A stretch of 18,218 nucleotides of DNA from Akkermansiaceae bacterium UBA1506 (GCA_002323995.1 DCQY01000092.1:1-18218), one strand, 5' to 3'. Numbered from the stretch's first letter, positions 1 through 7,547 are shown. The notes: generated from the sequence alone by a model not told the origin. Numbers and translations: made by a program.

Positions 1-526
1 CGTTGTTACAATGCTGATAATCCCTCTCAACTGGTCGCATGGGTCGGCAATTGCGCAGACCGAACTCCTTGTTCATCCATGAGATCGTCTGGCGCAGCGC
101 TCCGGAATGGGCAAAAGGGCCGAAGTAGCGGGCCCCGTCGTCTTTCTTCAATCGGGTCAATTGAAACTTCGGCCACGGTTCCTCAGGATGAACCTTCACG
201 AGAAGAAAACGTTTATCGTCCCTAAAGGCGATGTTGTATTTGGGGCGGTATTCCTTGATTAACTTGCCTTCAAGCAAGAGTGCTTCAGGTTCGTTGCGCA
301 CTTCGTGAATATCAAAATCCCAGATACTCTCGATCAAAGCCCGGGTTTTATGAACCGCCATGCGTTGACGTGATGGCGTGAAATAAGAAGCCAACCGCTT
401 TCGCAGGTCACGAGCCTTACCGACATAGATCACCGTACCGAGACGATCCCGGTGTAGGTACACACCGGGTTTGTGCGGAACATCCCGCAGTTTCTTCTGA
501 AGGTCTGGCTTTGCGTCGCTGGGCAC
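1..526 (-). CDS. uvrC: UvrC excinuclease subunit C, N-terminal part (cut by window edge)
   Basis: UvrC makes the dual incisions in UvrABC nucleotide excision repair; the N-terminal GIY-YIG domain performs the 3' cut. Translating the minus strand from a GTG at 526 gives 175 open codons running off the window. Near residue 20 is PGVYLHRD, followed by TVIYVGKARDLRKRL, the GIY-YIG core with its conserved Tyr, Lys and Arg. Then come EALLLEGKLIKEYRPKYNI and FRDDKRFL, and ARYFGPF, all standard UvrC blocks. The sequence ends at a Cys-containing stretch (NCRP...HCNN) where UvrC has its conserved cysteines. The UvrB-binding, RNase H-like and HhH parts lie outside. GTG is chosen because it is the first start codon after the in-frame stop and gives a normal-length N-terminus. 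No Shine-Dalgarno is seen, and a promoter-like element sits directly before the start. A short Cho-type protein cannot be excluded without the rest. Confidence 0.93.
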   Translation of the reverse strand, partial: MPSDAKPDLQKKLRDVPHKPGVYLHRDRLGTVIYVGKARDLRKRLASYFTPSRQRMAVHKTRALIESIWDFDIHEVRNEPEALLLEGKLIKEYRPKYNIAFRDDKRFLLVKVHPEEPWPKFQLTRLKKDDGARYFGPFAHSGALRQTISWMNKEFGLRNCRPMRPVERDYQHCNN

Positions 527-531
527 GTAGG

Positions 532-561
532 AGTATAGCGCAGCTATAGGGGAAAGAGCAA
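532..561 (-). promoter_or_regulatory. Candidate promoter of uvrC, almost leaderless
   Basis: On the minus strand a -35-like TTGCTC (556-561) is separated by 18 bp from a -10-like TATACT (532-537). The -10 ends five bases before the GTG, so the expected transcription start falls on or next to the start codon. A perfect 6-bp inverted repeat, TATAGC-GCA-GCTATA (534-548), overlaps the -10 and could be an operator. This is consensus matching only. Confidence 0.4.
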
Positions 562-628
562 ACTACTCATGAACGCTGGTATTCGCTGATCTTTTCCAAG
601 AAAAACGATGAGCCCCAATCGGCAGTCT

Positions 629-1585
629 TTAGAGGTCCTCCGCCAAAATAGCGAGAATATCGGCGGCCCGATGCTTCCATGTGTGATTATCGCAAAGCGT
701 TTTACGATTTCTTTCGATGAATTCCCGGTAAGTATCGAAGTTATCTAGGATAGACTCCATTTGTTCCTCTGGGTTCTCAAGGTCAGCTTCGATCACGGGA
801 TTATAGCCGAAAAGTTTAATCAAATCGGCAGGAGCCTTTCCCACGACAAGGCAATTGGATGCGATCGATTGAAGGTAGCGCATTGTGCAAAACTCAAACT
901 TCGGATCCAAACCCGGTGTCGTCATCGTTCGTGGAAAACAGATAGAAACTCTCGATCTCGCTAGTGATTCCACGAACGCATCACGGGTATCAAGAACTTC
1001 ATATTGATGCCTCCGATCGTTCAATTCGAGACTCTCACAAATTTTGCGATGATAGTCAGGATGCTTTCTACCAAACTCGATAACATCAATGTCTTTTCTC
1101 TCAAACGGCAGAACTGAATACGCTTCGGTATCCACAGCCTCAGGCACATAATGAGCTCGAAGATTGAGTCCCATCGATTCGATTTCCGAAACAAATCGAT
1201 GGCTATTAATTATAACATTCTGCACTCCGGCCTCAGACAAATACCGGCGAATACTTTCGCGATGTTCAGGCCAGCAATCAAATAAATAGACGGCACGATT
1301 CTTTGCGAAGAGAAACTGGGGGGACCGACTCAATCCAACCCCTGCCATCAATACGGAAAAATAAGTCACTTTTCCTGGAGCAGTCCTTTTGTTCCGAGGC
1401 AAAAGTCGACTCCTCAACTTCAGTAATCCCGCCAGCAAACGAGCGCGGGTCCTCCCGCAGTAGGCACTCTCCACACCCGGTGAGTTGAGAAGTGCTCGCC
1501 GAAGCTCCTCAGCGTCGGCCACATTCATCCCGAAGGAGTACTCTGTCTCAATCAGCTTGACTACCACGGGTTTCTTCGGATTCAC
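629..1585 (-). CDS. Glycosyltransferase, GT1/CgeB-like (GT-B type)
   Basis: A 318-residue protein with no signal peptide or membrane segment, so probably cytosolic or peripheral. The C-terminal half has the layout of a nucleotide-sugar transferase: a hydrophobic strand with DVIEFGRKHPDYH near residue 165, a middle section around 205-240 with SRVSICFPRT and KFEFCTMRYLQSIASNCLVVG (a GT-B donor-side glutamate region), and a terminal HTWKHRAADILAIL. The HTW..R tail is typical of CgeB-like and group 1 glycosyltransferases. Donor and acceptor cannot be read from sequence. Its start overlaps the end of the upstream GDP-mannose epimerase gene by 38 bp in another frame, so the two are probably co-transcribed, and the epimerase product (GDP-L-galactose or GDP-L-gulose) is an attractive but unproven donor. 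The fold assignment is fairly secure; the family subdivision is less so. Confidence 0.72.
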   Translation of the reverse strand: MNPKKPVVVKLIETEYSFGMNVADAEELRRALLNSPGVESAYCGRTRARLLAGLLKLRSRLLPRNKRTAPGKVTYFSVLMAGVGLSRSPQFLFAKNRAVYLFDCWPEHRESIRRYLSEAGVQNVIINSHRFVSEIESMGLNLRAHYVPEAVDTEAYSVLPFERKDIDVIEFGRKHPDYHRKICESLELNDRRHQYEVLDTRDAFVESLARSRVSICFPRTMTTPGLDPKFEFCTMRYLQSIASNCLVVGKAPADLIKLFGYNPVIEADLENPEEQMESILDNFDTYREFIERNRKTLCDNHTWKHRAADILAILAEDL

Positions 1586-2567
1586 AATTCTCCCTTTCCA
1601 AGATCTGCTCCTTGATCCATTCGTATGTCGTTTTTAGCCCTTCGTCTAGCGGCTTAGATGGCCGCCAACCCAAGACGGATTCAACCAAGGTATTGTCAGA
1701 ATTCCTTCCTCTAACCCCTTGGGGCGCCGAAAGATCGTGTTCTTTGGTGAAGTGCTTCCCATCAAATTCCGCCACCAGGTCGTAGAGCTCATTGATCGAA
1801 ATTAATTGATCGCTCCCGATGTTTAAGGGCTGGTCATGATCACTTCGCATGAGGCGAAAAATGCCTTCAACAGCTTCGGAAATATGAAGAAAGCTTCGAG
1901 TCTGCTCTCCATCCCCCCAAACAGCTATAACGCCTCCATTCTCGACACGGGCGACCTTACGGCAAGCGGCAGCCGGCACTTTTTCCTTCCCGCCATCCCA
2001 AGTGCCCTCTTCCCCAAAAATATTGTGGAATCTGGCTATTCGCACTTCGAGGGAATTCTTCCGGGCAAAAGTCGCGTAGAGCCTTTCGCTGAAGAGCTTT
2101 TCCCAACCGTATTCACTGTCAGGGTCAGCGGGATACGCCAACTCTTCTCTGAGTCCGGGGTTAAATGCTTCCAACTGGTTATGCTCGGGATAAACACAGG
2201 CGCTTGAAGCATAGAAAACTCGCTTCACCCCAGTCAGGACGCAGCTTTTCACGACGTTAAGGTTGATCGCCATGCTATTCCAGACGACCTCGTCGTCGTG
2301 GTCTCCCGTATTGATGTAGCCGGCGCCACCCATATCGGCCGCAAACTGAAATACCTCATCAAAAGCTTCCCTTCGAAACAATTCCAAGGTCTCGTTGTAC
2401 TGAGTCAGATCCTTAAGGTAAAATTTATCAGCAGCAGTCTCCGAGTAGGACGGGGGCTTAAGGTCGACTCCAACAACGTAGTGTCCCTCACGCTTCAACC
2501 GCTTTACTACATGGGAGCCGATAAAACCGCCAGCTCCACAAACTATTACCTTTTTCTTCGCTGACAT
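1548..2567 (-). CDS. GDP-mannose 3,5-epimerase (extended SDR family)
   Basis: A 339-residue short-chain dehydrogenase-type enzyme. The NAD-binding glycine motif GAGGFIGSH is at 11-19. The sequence resembles plant GDP-mannose 3,5-epimerase along its length: AADMGGAGYI near 76, SSACVYPE with Cys124, YGWEK with Tyr153 and Lys157, ARFHNIFGEEGTW near 178, GGKEKVPAAACRK with Lys196, WGDGEQTRSF near 217, NIGSD near 249, and GVRGRNSDN near 284. Cys124 and Lys196 match the acid/base pair of the plant enzyme, and Tyr153/Lys157 are the SDR catalytic pair. The family converts GDP-D-mannose to GDP-L-galactose and GDP-L-gulose, in plants for ascorbate and in bacteria presumably for glycans. It is followed by an overlapping glycosyltransferase gene. 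The C-terminal 20 residues are acidic and look non-conserved. Simple NAD-dependent epimerase is the fallback name. Confidence 0.88.
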   Translation of the reverse strand: MSAKKKVIVCGAGGFIGSHVVKRLKREGHYVVGVDLKPPSYSETAADKFYLKDLTQYNETLELFRREAFDEVFQFAADMGGAGYINTGDHDDEVVWNSMAINLNVVKSCVLTGVKRVFYASSACVYPEHNQLEAFNPGLREELAYPADPDSEYGWEKLFSERLYATFARKNSLEVRIARFHNIFGEEGTWDGGKEKVPAAACRKVARVENGGVIAVWGDGEQTRSFLHISEAVEGIFRLMRSDHDQPLNIGSDQLISINELYDLVAEFDGKHFTKEHDLSAPQGVRGRNSDNTLVESVLGWRPSKPLDEGLKTTYEWIKEQILERENCESEETRGSQAD

Positions 2568-2698
2568 GCACTTCGGTTCAACTTTGGCATCAGTGATTTA
2601 GACAACCCATTAGTAATTGTAGATTTAAATAAACTAGTCATTACTGTTAATCATCGGGCAGCCGCGATTTTAACCGAGCTAGCCATGTGGCTCTGTCT
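2568..2698. other. AT-rich intergenic gap between gpmI and the epimerase gene
   Basis: About 130 bp with no gene. It must hold the 3' end of the gpmI message and probably the start of the epimerase-glycosyltransferase transcript (both minus strand). An inverted repeat AGCCA-TG-TGGCT lies close to the gpmI stop (about 2683-2694) but has no T-run after it, so I do not call a terminator. A weak TTAACA / TAAATC pair with 17-bp spacing is present on the minus strand; this is not compelling. Confidence 0.35.
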
Positions 2699-4234
2699 CT
2701 ACTTCAGCGTAAGAAGAGGCGTCCCCGTCATCTCCTCCGGGGCGTCCAGTCCGAGGAGTCCCAGCATCGTCGGAGCGATGTCCGCCAGTTTGCCGTCGGC
2801 CAGGTGATACTGACCGGCATCATCTGCTGCAAAAATCAAGTGCACTAGATTCGTGGTATGGGCCGTCTGGGGCGATCCATCCGCGTTAAGCATTACCTCG
2901 CAGTTACCGTGGTCCGCCGTAATGAGAAGTTTGCCGCCAAGCCCGAGAACCTTCTCCACGACACGGCGCACACAGCCGTCAACGCACTCAACTGCCTTGA
3001 TCGCTGCCGGCACGCTGCCGGTATGACCGACCATGTCAGGGTTGGCGTAGTTGATGATTGCCATATCATAGTTTTCAATGCGTTCCAAAACTGTCTGGGT
3101 CACTCCCTCGGCAGACATCTCTGGCTTCTCATCGTAAGTCGCTACATCTCGAGGTGACTGGAGCATCTGGCGGTCTTCACCGCGGTTCTCCTCTTCGACG
3201 CCACCGTTGAAAAAGAAAGAGACGTGAGGGTATTTCTCCGTCTCCGCGATCCGCAACTGGGTCATGCTTGCCGCCGAAACTACTTCGCCAAGTGTATTGG
3301 TCAACTCTTCCGGCGGGAACACGACGGGACAACCGTAGGTCTCATCGTATTCTGTCATGGTGCAGTATTCAATTTTGGGGCACACGCGCTCAAATCCGTC
3401 GAAGTCATCCCTGAGGAAAGCGACACTTAACTGGCGGGCGCGGTCAGCTCGAAAGTTAAAAAAGAGAACTACGTCACCGTCGCGCACGCGCGTCTCGTTG
3501 ACGTGACCGAAAACCATTGGCTCGAGAAATTCGTCAGTGAGGTCTTCAGTATATTTCTCAGCTACCGCTTCAGAAGCTGGCATTTCTTTCTCTTCGCCGA
3601 TGCCGTTCACGATCGCGTTCCACGCAAGTTCAGTACGCTCCCAGCGCTTGTCACGGTCCATTGCGTAGTAACGACCGATCACTGTAGCGATTCGCACCCC
3701 GGACTCGGACAATTTGTCTTCGCAAAAGCTTAGGTAAGCCTTCCCACCCGTGGGCGAAGTATCGCGACCATCAGTGATAGCATGCACCATAATGTCATCC
3801 ACGCCTGCAGCCTTGGCCGTCGAAACCAGTGCGCAAAGATGATCCTGATGGCTGTGCACTCCTCCATCGGAAACGAGACCGATGAGGTGAAGGCGGCCAT
3901 TACCGGCCTTGGCGAACGCATCCTTAAGCACCTGATTATCGCCCAACTCACCGTCGGCGATGCACTTGTTAATGCGGGTGAAATCTTGGTAAACGATGCG
4001 CCCGGCGCCAAGATTGAGGTGTCCCACCTCCGAGTTACCCATCTGTCCTTCCGGCAGACCCACGTCCATGCCACTGCAAGAAATGTGAGACGTCGGGTAT
4101 TTTACGTGCATCTCCTCTGTGAAGGGCGTGTCAGCGAGGCGAGGGCAATCGCCCACCGCTTCCGCGGCTTCCAGTCCTCCGGGATTGTCGCCCCAACCGT
4201 CACGAATGATCAATACAACTGGTTTTTTCGCCAT
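2699..4234 (-). CDS. gpmI: 2,3-bisphosphoglycerate-independent phosphoglycerate mutase
   Basis: A cytosolic glycolysis/gluconeogenesis enzyme interconverting 3- and 2-phosphoglycerate through a phosphoserine intermediate with two Mn2+ ions. At 511 residues it has the usual family length. The N-terminal metal Asp12 lies in RDGWG, and the nucleophile Ser68 in QMGNSEVGHLNLG. Further family blocks are DGRDTSP, GRYYAMDRDKRWER, FFNFRADRARQL, HVSFFFNGG, NYANPDMVGHTG, and the metal-binding ITADHGNCE near the C-terminus. The start ATG follows MAKKPVVL-type N-termini common in this family. The gene has its own divergent upstream region shared with cdsA and sits 131 bp before the epimerase gene, so it may or may not share a transcript with it. 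Nothing is missing from the active site. Confidence 0.97.
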   Translation of the reverse strand: MAKKPVVLIIRDGWGDNPGGLEAAEAVGDCPRLADTPFTEEMHVKYPTSHISCSGMDVGLPEGQMGNSEVGHLNLGAGRIVYQDFTRINKCIADGELGDNQVLKDAFAKAGNGRLHLIGLVSDGGVHSHQDHLCALVSTAKAAGVDDIMVHAITDGRDTSPTGGKAYLSFCEDKLSESGVRIATVIGRYYAMDRDKRWERTELAWNAIVNGIGEEKEMPASEAVAEKYTEDLTDEFLEPMVFGHVNETRVRDGDVVLFFNFRADRARQLSVAFLRDDFDGFERVCPKIEYCTMTEYDETYGCPVVFPPEELTNTLGEVVSAASMTQLRIAETEKYPHVSFFFNGGVEEENRGEDRQMLQSPRDVATYDEKPEMSAEGVTQTVLERIENYDMAIINYANPDMVGHTGSVPAAIKAVECVDGCVRRVVEKVLGLGGKLLITADHGNCEVMLNADGSPQTAHTTNLVHLIFAADDAGQYHLADGKLADIAPTMLGLLGLDAPEEMTGTPLLTLK

Positions 4235-4239
4235 AACTC

Positions 4240-4281
4240 GGCAGTAATCGGGCAGTAATCGCCTTTTGGCAACTTTTTCAA
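4240..4281 (-). promoter_or_regulatory. Candidate gpmI promoter pair within an 11-bp tandem duplication
   Basis: Two perfect head-to-tail copies of GGCAGTAATCG occupy 4240-4250 and 4251-4261. Read on the minus strand, each copy supplies a -10-like ATTACT (4254-4259 and 4243-4248). The distal one has TTGAAA 16 bp upstream (4276-4281), and the proximal one has TTGCCA 18 bp upstream (4267-4272). The repeat is seen directly; the promoter reading is inference. Confidence 0.4.
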
Positions 4282-4365
4282 TGAGTCGCAGGCAACACCC
4301 CGATTAAACACCCGCTCCACAAAATTCAGGCAACAGATTTCTGCGGTTTTCCAGCGAATTATTCA

Positions 4366-4395
4366 TTGCCAAGTTCGGCGCCTGACTGTTTTATG
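4366..4395 (+). promoter_or_regulatory. Candidate promoter of the cdsA-dxr-ROK run
   Basis: A -35-like TTGCCA (4366-4371) and a -10-like TTTATG (4390-4395) are separated by 18 bp, about 20 bp before the cdsA start. The match is moderate. If it is used, transcription starts inside or after the short leader ORF at 4393. Confidence 0.3.
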
Positions 4396-4416
4396 AACGA
4401 CATCATCCGAGCGTAA
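4393..4416 (+). CDS. Possible 7-codon leader ORF coupled to cdsA
   Basis: ATG at 4393 opens a seven-residue reading frame (MNDIIRA) whose TAA shares its last base with the cdsA ATG (TAATG). The arrangement is right for translational coupling, but it is too short to exclude chance, and no Shine-Dalgarno precedes it. Confidence 0.2.
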   Translation: MNDIIRA

Positions 4417-5366
4417 TGCCCGAAGAACCCGCCGCTGATCCACTTGACTCCCCGGATTCGACCTCCGGGAGAGCACCCGAGCATACCCCTAGAGGGTCTG
4501 GCAAAGGGCGAGCTTTCAAGGCTCGACTCATCAGCACAATCATCCTCATCGGGATTCTCTTAGCCGCTTTCTATTTCTCCCAGAATTGGCTCTACGCTGT
4601 CCTCTGCGGCGTTCTTTCCATCGGTTCTCTGATCGAATACTTTCGCCTCTTTCCCACCCACGGCTTCCGCCGTTTCCGTTGGCACACCTACGGAGTAAGT
4701 GTCGCCTACCTTATTCTGCTCTCCGCGCCTTTCTGGGGATTCGAAGCCGTCTGGCTACGAGAGCTAGATGGGGTAGCGGTCGCGACGCTGGTGATCTGCA
4801 TCGTCCTAGACCGATTGCGCTTACCCCTTGAAGGCTCCCGCACTCTCAACGAAATCGCTATAGCTGTCTTCGGTTTTATCTACTGCGTCATGCTCTTGGC
4901 CTTCATTCCGAAGCTGCTCATGCTGCCACTGGAGAACCGTGCCGGAGAGTCCTCCGCTCATTTCTACTTAATCTACCTCGTCGCTGTGACTAAACTTACC
5001 GATGTAGGTGCTTACATCGTGGGCTCTCTCATTGGACGCCACAAGATGATTCCCCACGTCAGCCCCGGGAAAACGTGGCAGGGGTTCAGTGGGGCCATTG
5101 TTTTCGCCATCAGTGGCAGCTTCGCACTCTACTTCACTGTGGGAGATCAGATTCCCCTGCTGACTCCATCTCACGTAGTTGTAATCGCCATCCTACTGGC
5201 TCTTGTCGCCGTCCTCGGTGACCTCGCTGAATCGATTATTAAGCGTAGCCTCGAGGTGAAAGACAGTGGCCAAATCATGCCGGGCATTGGTGGTTTCCTT
5301 GATCTCATCGACTCCCTCATCTTTACCGCTCCCCTCTTTTATCTTTACCTGCTGATCTTATCCTGA
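4416..5366 (+). CDS. cdsA: Phosphatidate cytidylyltransferase (CDP-diacylglycerol synthase)
   Basis: An integral inner-membrane enzyme making CDP-diacylglycerol from CTP and phosphatidate, the branch point to all phospholipids. At 316 residues, about 30 polar N-terminal residues (Pro/Ser/Glu-rich) are followed by several hydrophobic helices beginning at about 37 (ISTIILIGILLAAFYF). The family block KTWQGFSGAIVF and the C-terminal signature SIIKRSLEVKDSGQIMPGIGG are clear. The last part of the signature departs from the usual PGHGG-x-x-DR-x-D: His is Ile and the Arg is Leu (PGIGGFLDLIDS), while both aspartates of the metal site remain. Its TGA overlaps the dxr ATG by one base, so the two are probably co-translated. 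The pairing cdsA-dxr is common in bacteria, though usually with uppS and rseP, which are absent here. Confidence 0.93.
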   Translation: MPEEPAADPLDSPDSTSGRAPEHTPRGSGKGRAFKARLISTIILIGILLAAFYFSQNWLYAVLCGVLSIGSLIEYFRLFPTHGFRRFRWHTYGVSVAYLILLSAPFWGFEAVWLRELDGVAVATLVICIVLDRLRLPLEGSRTLNEIAIAVFGFIYCVMLLAFIPKLLMLPLENRAGESSAHFYLIYLVAVTKLTDVGAYIVGSLIGRHKMIPHVSPGKTWQGFSGAIVFAISGSFALYFTVGDQIPLLTPSHVVVIAILLALVAVLGDLAESIIKRSLEVKDSGQIMPGIGGFLDLIDSLIFTAPLFYLYLLILS

Positions 5367-6529
5367 TGGCCGAAACTTCCGCTCCGAAGAAAGTCGTCGT
5401 ACTCGGTTCCACCGGATCCATCGGTGAAAGCACCCTAAGCGTCGCACGCGATATCCCAGACCGCATGAAGGTGATCGCTCTAGCAGCCAATCACAGCGTT
5501 GAATCCATCGCCAGACAGATCGCTGAATTCGACATCAAACACGGTTGCCTCTTTGACCAAAGAGGGCTGGATCAGCTGAAAAGCCAAGTTGATGACGGTG
5601 TCACCCTCCACTCGGGAGAAGATGGTCTCATCGAGCTCGCTACCCTGCCGGAGGCTGATATGGTTCTCATCGCGATTGTCGGTGTAGCCGGGCTCCGACC
5701 TGCCCTGGCCGCTATCGAAGCCGGCAAAGATATCGCAGTTGCCAGCAAGGAAATTCTCGTCATGGCCGGCGAAATCGTCATGTCGGCCGCCCGCGAAAAA
5801 GGAGTTCGTGTACTCCCGGTCGACTCGGAACACAATGCCATTTTTCAGTGTCTTGAAGACCGATCCTCGGACGACGTTTCACGGCTCATCCTTACCGCCT
5901 CGGGGGGACCGTTCCGACAACTACCGTCCCACGAGCTGGCTTCCGTGACCAAAGCTCAGGCACTCAAGCACCCTACCTGGGAGATGGGCCAGAAGATCAC
6001 GATCGATTCAGCTACTCTGTTTAATAAGGGACTGGAAATGATCGAGGCCCGTTGGCTCTTCGATATCGAAATGCAGCGCGTCGACGTCATCGTGCACCCT
6101 CAGAGCATCATTCACAGCATGGTCGAATTTATCGACAATTCAATCCTAGCCCAACTCAGCACGACAGACATGTGCTTTCCCATTCAATATGCGGTAACCT
6201 GGCCTGACCGAGTACCCAATACCCTGCCGCCACTTGATTTTTCCGAACTGGCCAAGCTGGAATTCGAAGCCCCACGCTGGAATGACTTCCCCGCTCTTAG
6301 TCTGGCCAAAGAAGCCGGTGAAAAAGGCGGCACCCTCCCTGCGGTGATGAATGCTGCCAACGAAGTCGCCGTGAGCGCGTTCCTAAGCGAGTCGATTCCG
6401 TTTCCCAAAATCTGGGAAACCGTGGGTGCAACCATGGCCTCTCACCACAATGTCAATCAACCGGGCCTCGATGAAATTATTGATGCTGATTTACAAGCCC
6501 GAGCCAAAGCAAGCGAGCTGATCTCATGA
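5366..6529 (+). CDS. dxr: 1-deoxy-D-xylulose 5-phosphate reductoisomerase
   Basis: The committed enzyme of the MEP isoprenoid pathway: NADPH-dependent rearrangement of DXP to 2-C-methyl-erythritol 4-phosphate in the cytosol. Of 387 residues, the NADPH-binding GSTGSIGEST lies at 14-23 and ASKEILVMAGE near 125. The metal ligands Asp153 and Glu155 are in VDSEHNAIFQCL, followed by LTASGGPF, the substrate-covering loop HPTWEMGQKITIDSATL, then NKGLEMIEARWLF, VIVHPQSIIHSMVEF, and NAANEVAVSAFL near the end. All catalytic blocks are intact. The start overlaps the cdsA stop by one base, and its own TGA overlaps the ATG of the downstream ROK gene, giving a translationally coupled trio. The organism therefore appears to make isoprenoids by the MEP route. 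Confidence 0.97.
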   Translation: MAETSAPKKVVVLGSTGSIGESTLSVARDIPDRMKVIALAANHSVESIARQIAEFDIKHGCLFDQRGLDQLKSQVDDGVTLHSGEDGLIELATLPEADMVLIAIVGVAGLRPALAAIEAGKDIAVASKEILVMAGEIVMSAAREKGVRVLPVDSEHNAIFQCLEDRSSDDVSRLILTASGGPFRQLPSHELASVTKAQALKHPTWEMGQKITIDSATLFNKGLEMIEARWLFDIEMQRVDVIVHPQSIIHSMVEFIDNSILAQLSTTDMCFPIQYAVTWPDRVPNTLPPLDFSELAKLEFEAPRWNDFPALSLAKEAGEKGGTLPAVMNAANEVAVSAFLSESIPFPKIWETVGATMASHHNVNQPGLDEIIDADLQARAKASELIS

Positions 6530-7515
6530 GCAAGAAGAAACGGCGATACGAGGGACGTATCTGGGTTGGCTTCGACCTCGGCGGCACCAAGATGCTGGCC
6601 AAAGTCTTCAATGACGATTATCAAACCCTCGGCCGGGCGAAGCAGAAAACGCAGGGTAATAAGGGGTCCAAATCCGGACTCTCCCGCATGGAATCTGTCA
6701 TCGATGAAGCTCTAGACGATGCCGGCGTCAGCTCCGAACAAATCGCAGGAATCGGAATCGGTTGCCCCGGGCCTATCAATCCCGAAACCGGCGTGCTCGT
6801 CGAGGCACCCAACCTCGGCTGGAAGAATGTTCCCATCGAAGATCATCTTGGCGACGCTTTCGACTGCCGTGTTACCATCTGCAACGACGTTGATGCAGGC
6901 GTTTACGCCGAGTATGAAGAGGGTGCCGCCCGCAACGCACGCTGCGCTGTTGGTATTTTCCCCGGCACCGGGATCGGAGCAGGAGCCGTCGTTGACGGCA
7001 ATCTCGTGCAGGGAGCAGCCCTTTCCTGTATGGAACTCGGACACATTCCTCTCTTTCCGGAAACCTCCGGCCATGGAGAGGGCGGCTCCACCCTAGAGAT
7101 GGAGTGTTCTCGTCTCAAAATTGCTTCCGACTCTGCCCGCGCGGCTTATCGTGGACTGGCTCCCAACCTGCTTCAGGCTTGCGGAACTGACATGTCCAAT
7201 ATCACCAGCGGTAAGTTGGCTGCGGCTATTGAGAAAGGTGACATAGAGATTGAGAACATCGTGAGACGCGCGGCAACTTTGCTAGGCTGTGGTGTCGCTA
7301 CGGTCGTTCACCTCATGGCACCAGATGTCATTGTCCTAGGCGGTGGGCTCGTTGAAGCCATGCCTGAGCTTTACATCGGCACTGTCCGGCAGTCAGTCCG
7401 AGATCGGGTCCTCCCCGCCTACCGCGACAGCTTCACGATCGTTGCCGCCGAACTCGAAGACGATGCCGGCGTGATGGGTTCCGCCGCTTGGGCCCGTAAG
7501 AAGCTTGAAGCCTAA
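6526..7515 (+). CDS. ROK-family sugar kinase (glucokinase-like), zinc motif absent
   Basis: A 329-residue ROK protein without an N-terminal helix-turn-helix, so a kinase rather than a repressor. The ATP phosphate-binding loop FDLGGTK is at 16-22, with GIGIGCPGP near 75. The catalytic Asp is probably Asp121 in CNDVDAG, followed by GIFPGTGIGAGAV near 143, the sugar-binding ELGH at 170-173, and VIVLGGGLVEA near 269. The usual zinc-binding CxCGxxGCLE segment after ELGH is replaced by GHGEGGSTLE, so only the ELGH histidine of that site remains. Substrate is likely glucose or a related hexose, but this is not readable from sequence. ATGA overlap with dxr implies coupled translation. It is an unusual partner for lipid and isoprenoid genes. 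Confidence 0.88.
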   Translation: MSKKKRRYEGRIWVGFDLGGTKMLAKVFNDDYQTLGRAKQKTQGNKGSKSGLSRMESVIDEALDDAGVSSEQIAGIGIGCPGPINPETGVLVEAPNLGWKNVPIEDHLGDAFDCRVTICNDVDAGVYAEYEEGAARNARCAVGIFPGTGIGAGAVVDGNLVQGAALSCMELGHIPLFPETSGHGEGGSTLEMECSRLKIASDSARAAYRGLAPNLLQACGTDMSNITSGKLAAAIEKGDIEIENIVRRAATLLGCGVATVVHLMAPDVIVLGGGLVEAMPELYIGTVRQSVRDRVLPAYRDSFTIVAAELEDDAGVMGSAAWARKKLEA

Positions 7516-7547
7516 CCCTGCCCACGCGTAATTTTCTAAAAACATCC

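Noticed and set aside
2683..2694. AGCCA-TG-TGGCT hairpin as gpmI terminator
   Set aside because: Only five pairs with a two-base loop, and no T-run on either strand.
3503..4258. Several plus-strand frames opposite gpmI, the longest 158 residues
   Set aside because: They are shadows of a strongly conserved gene and lack any protein family features.
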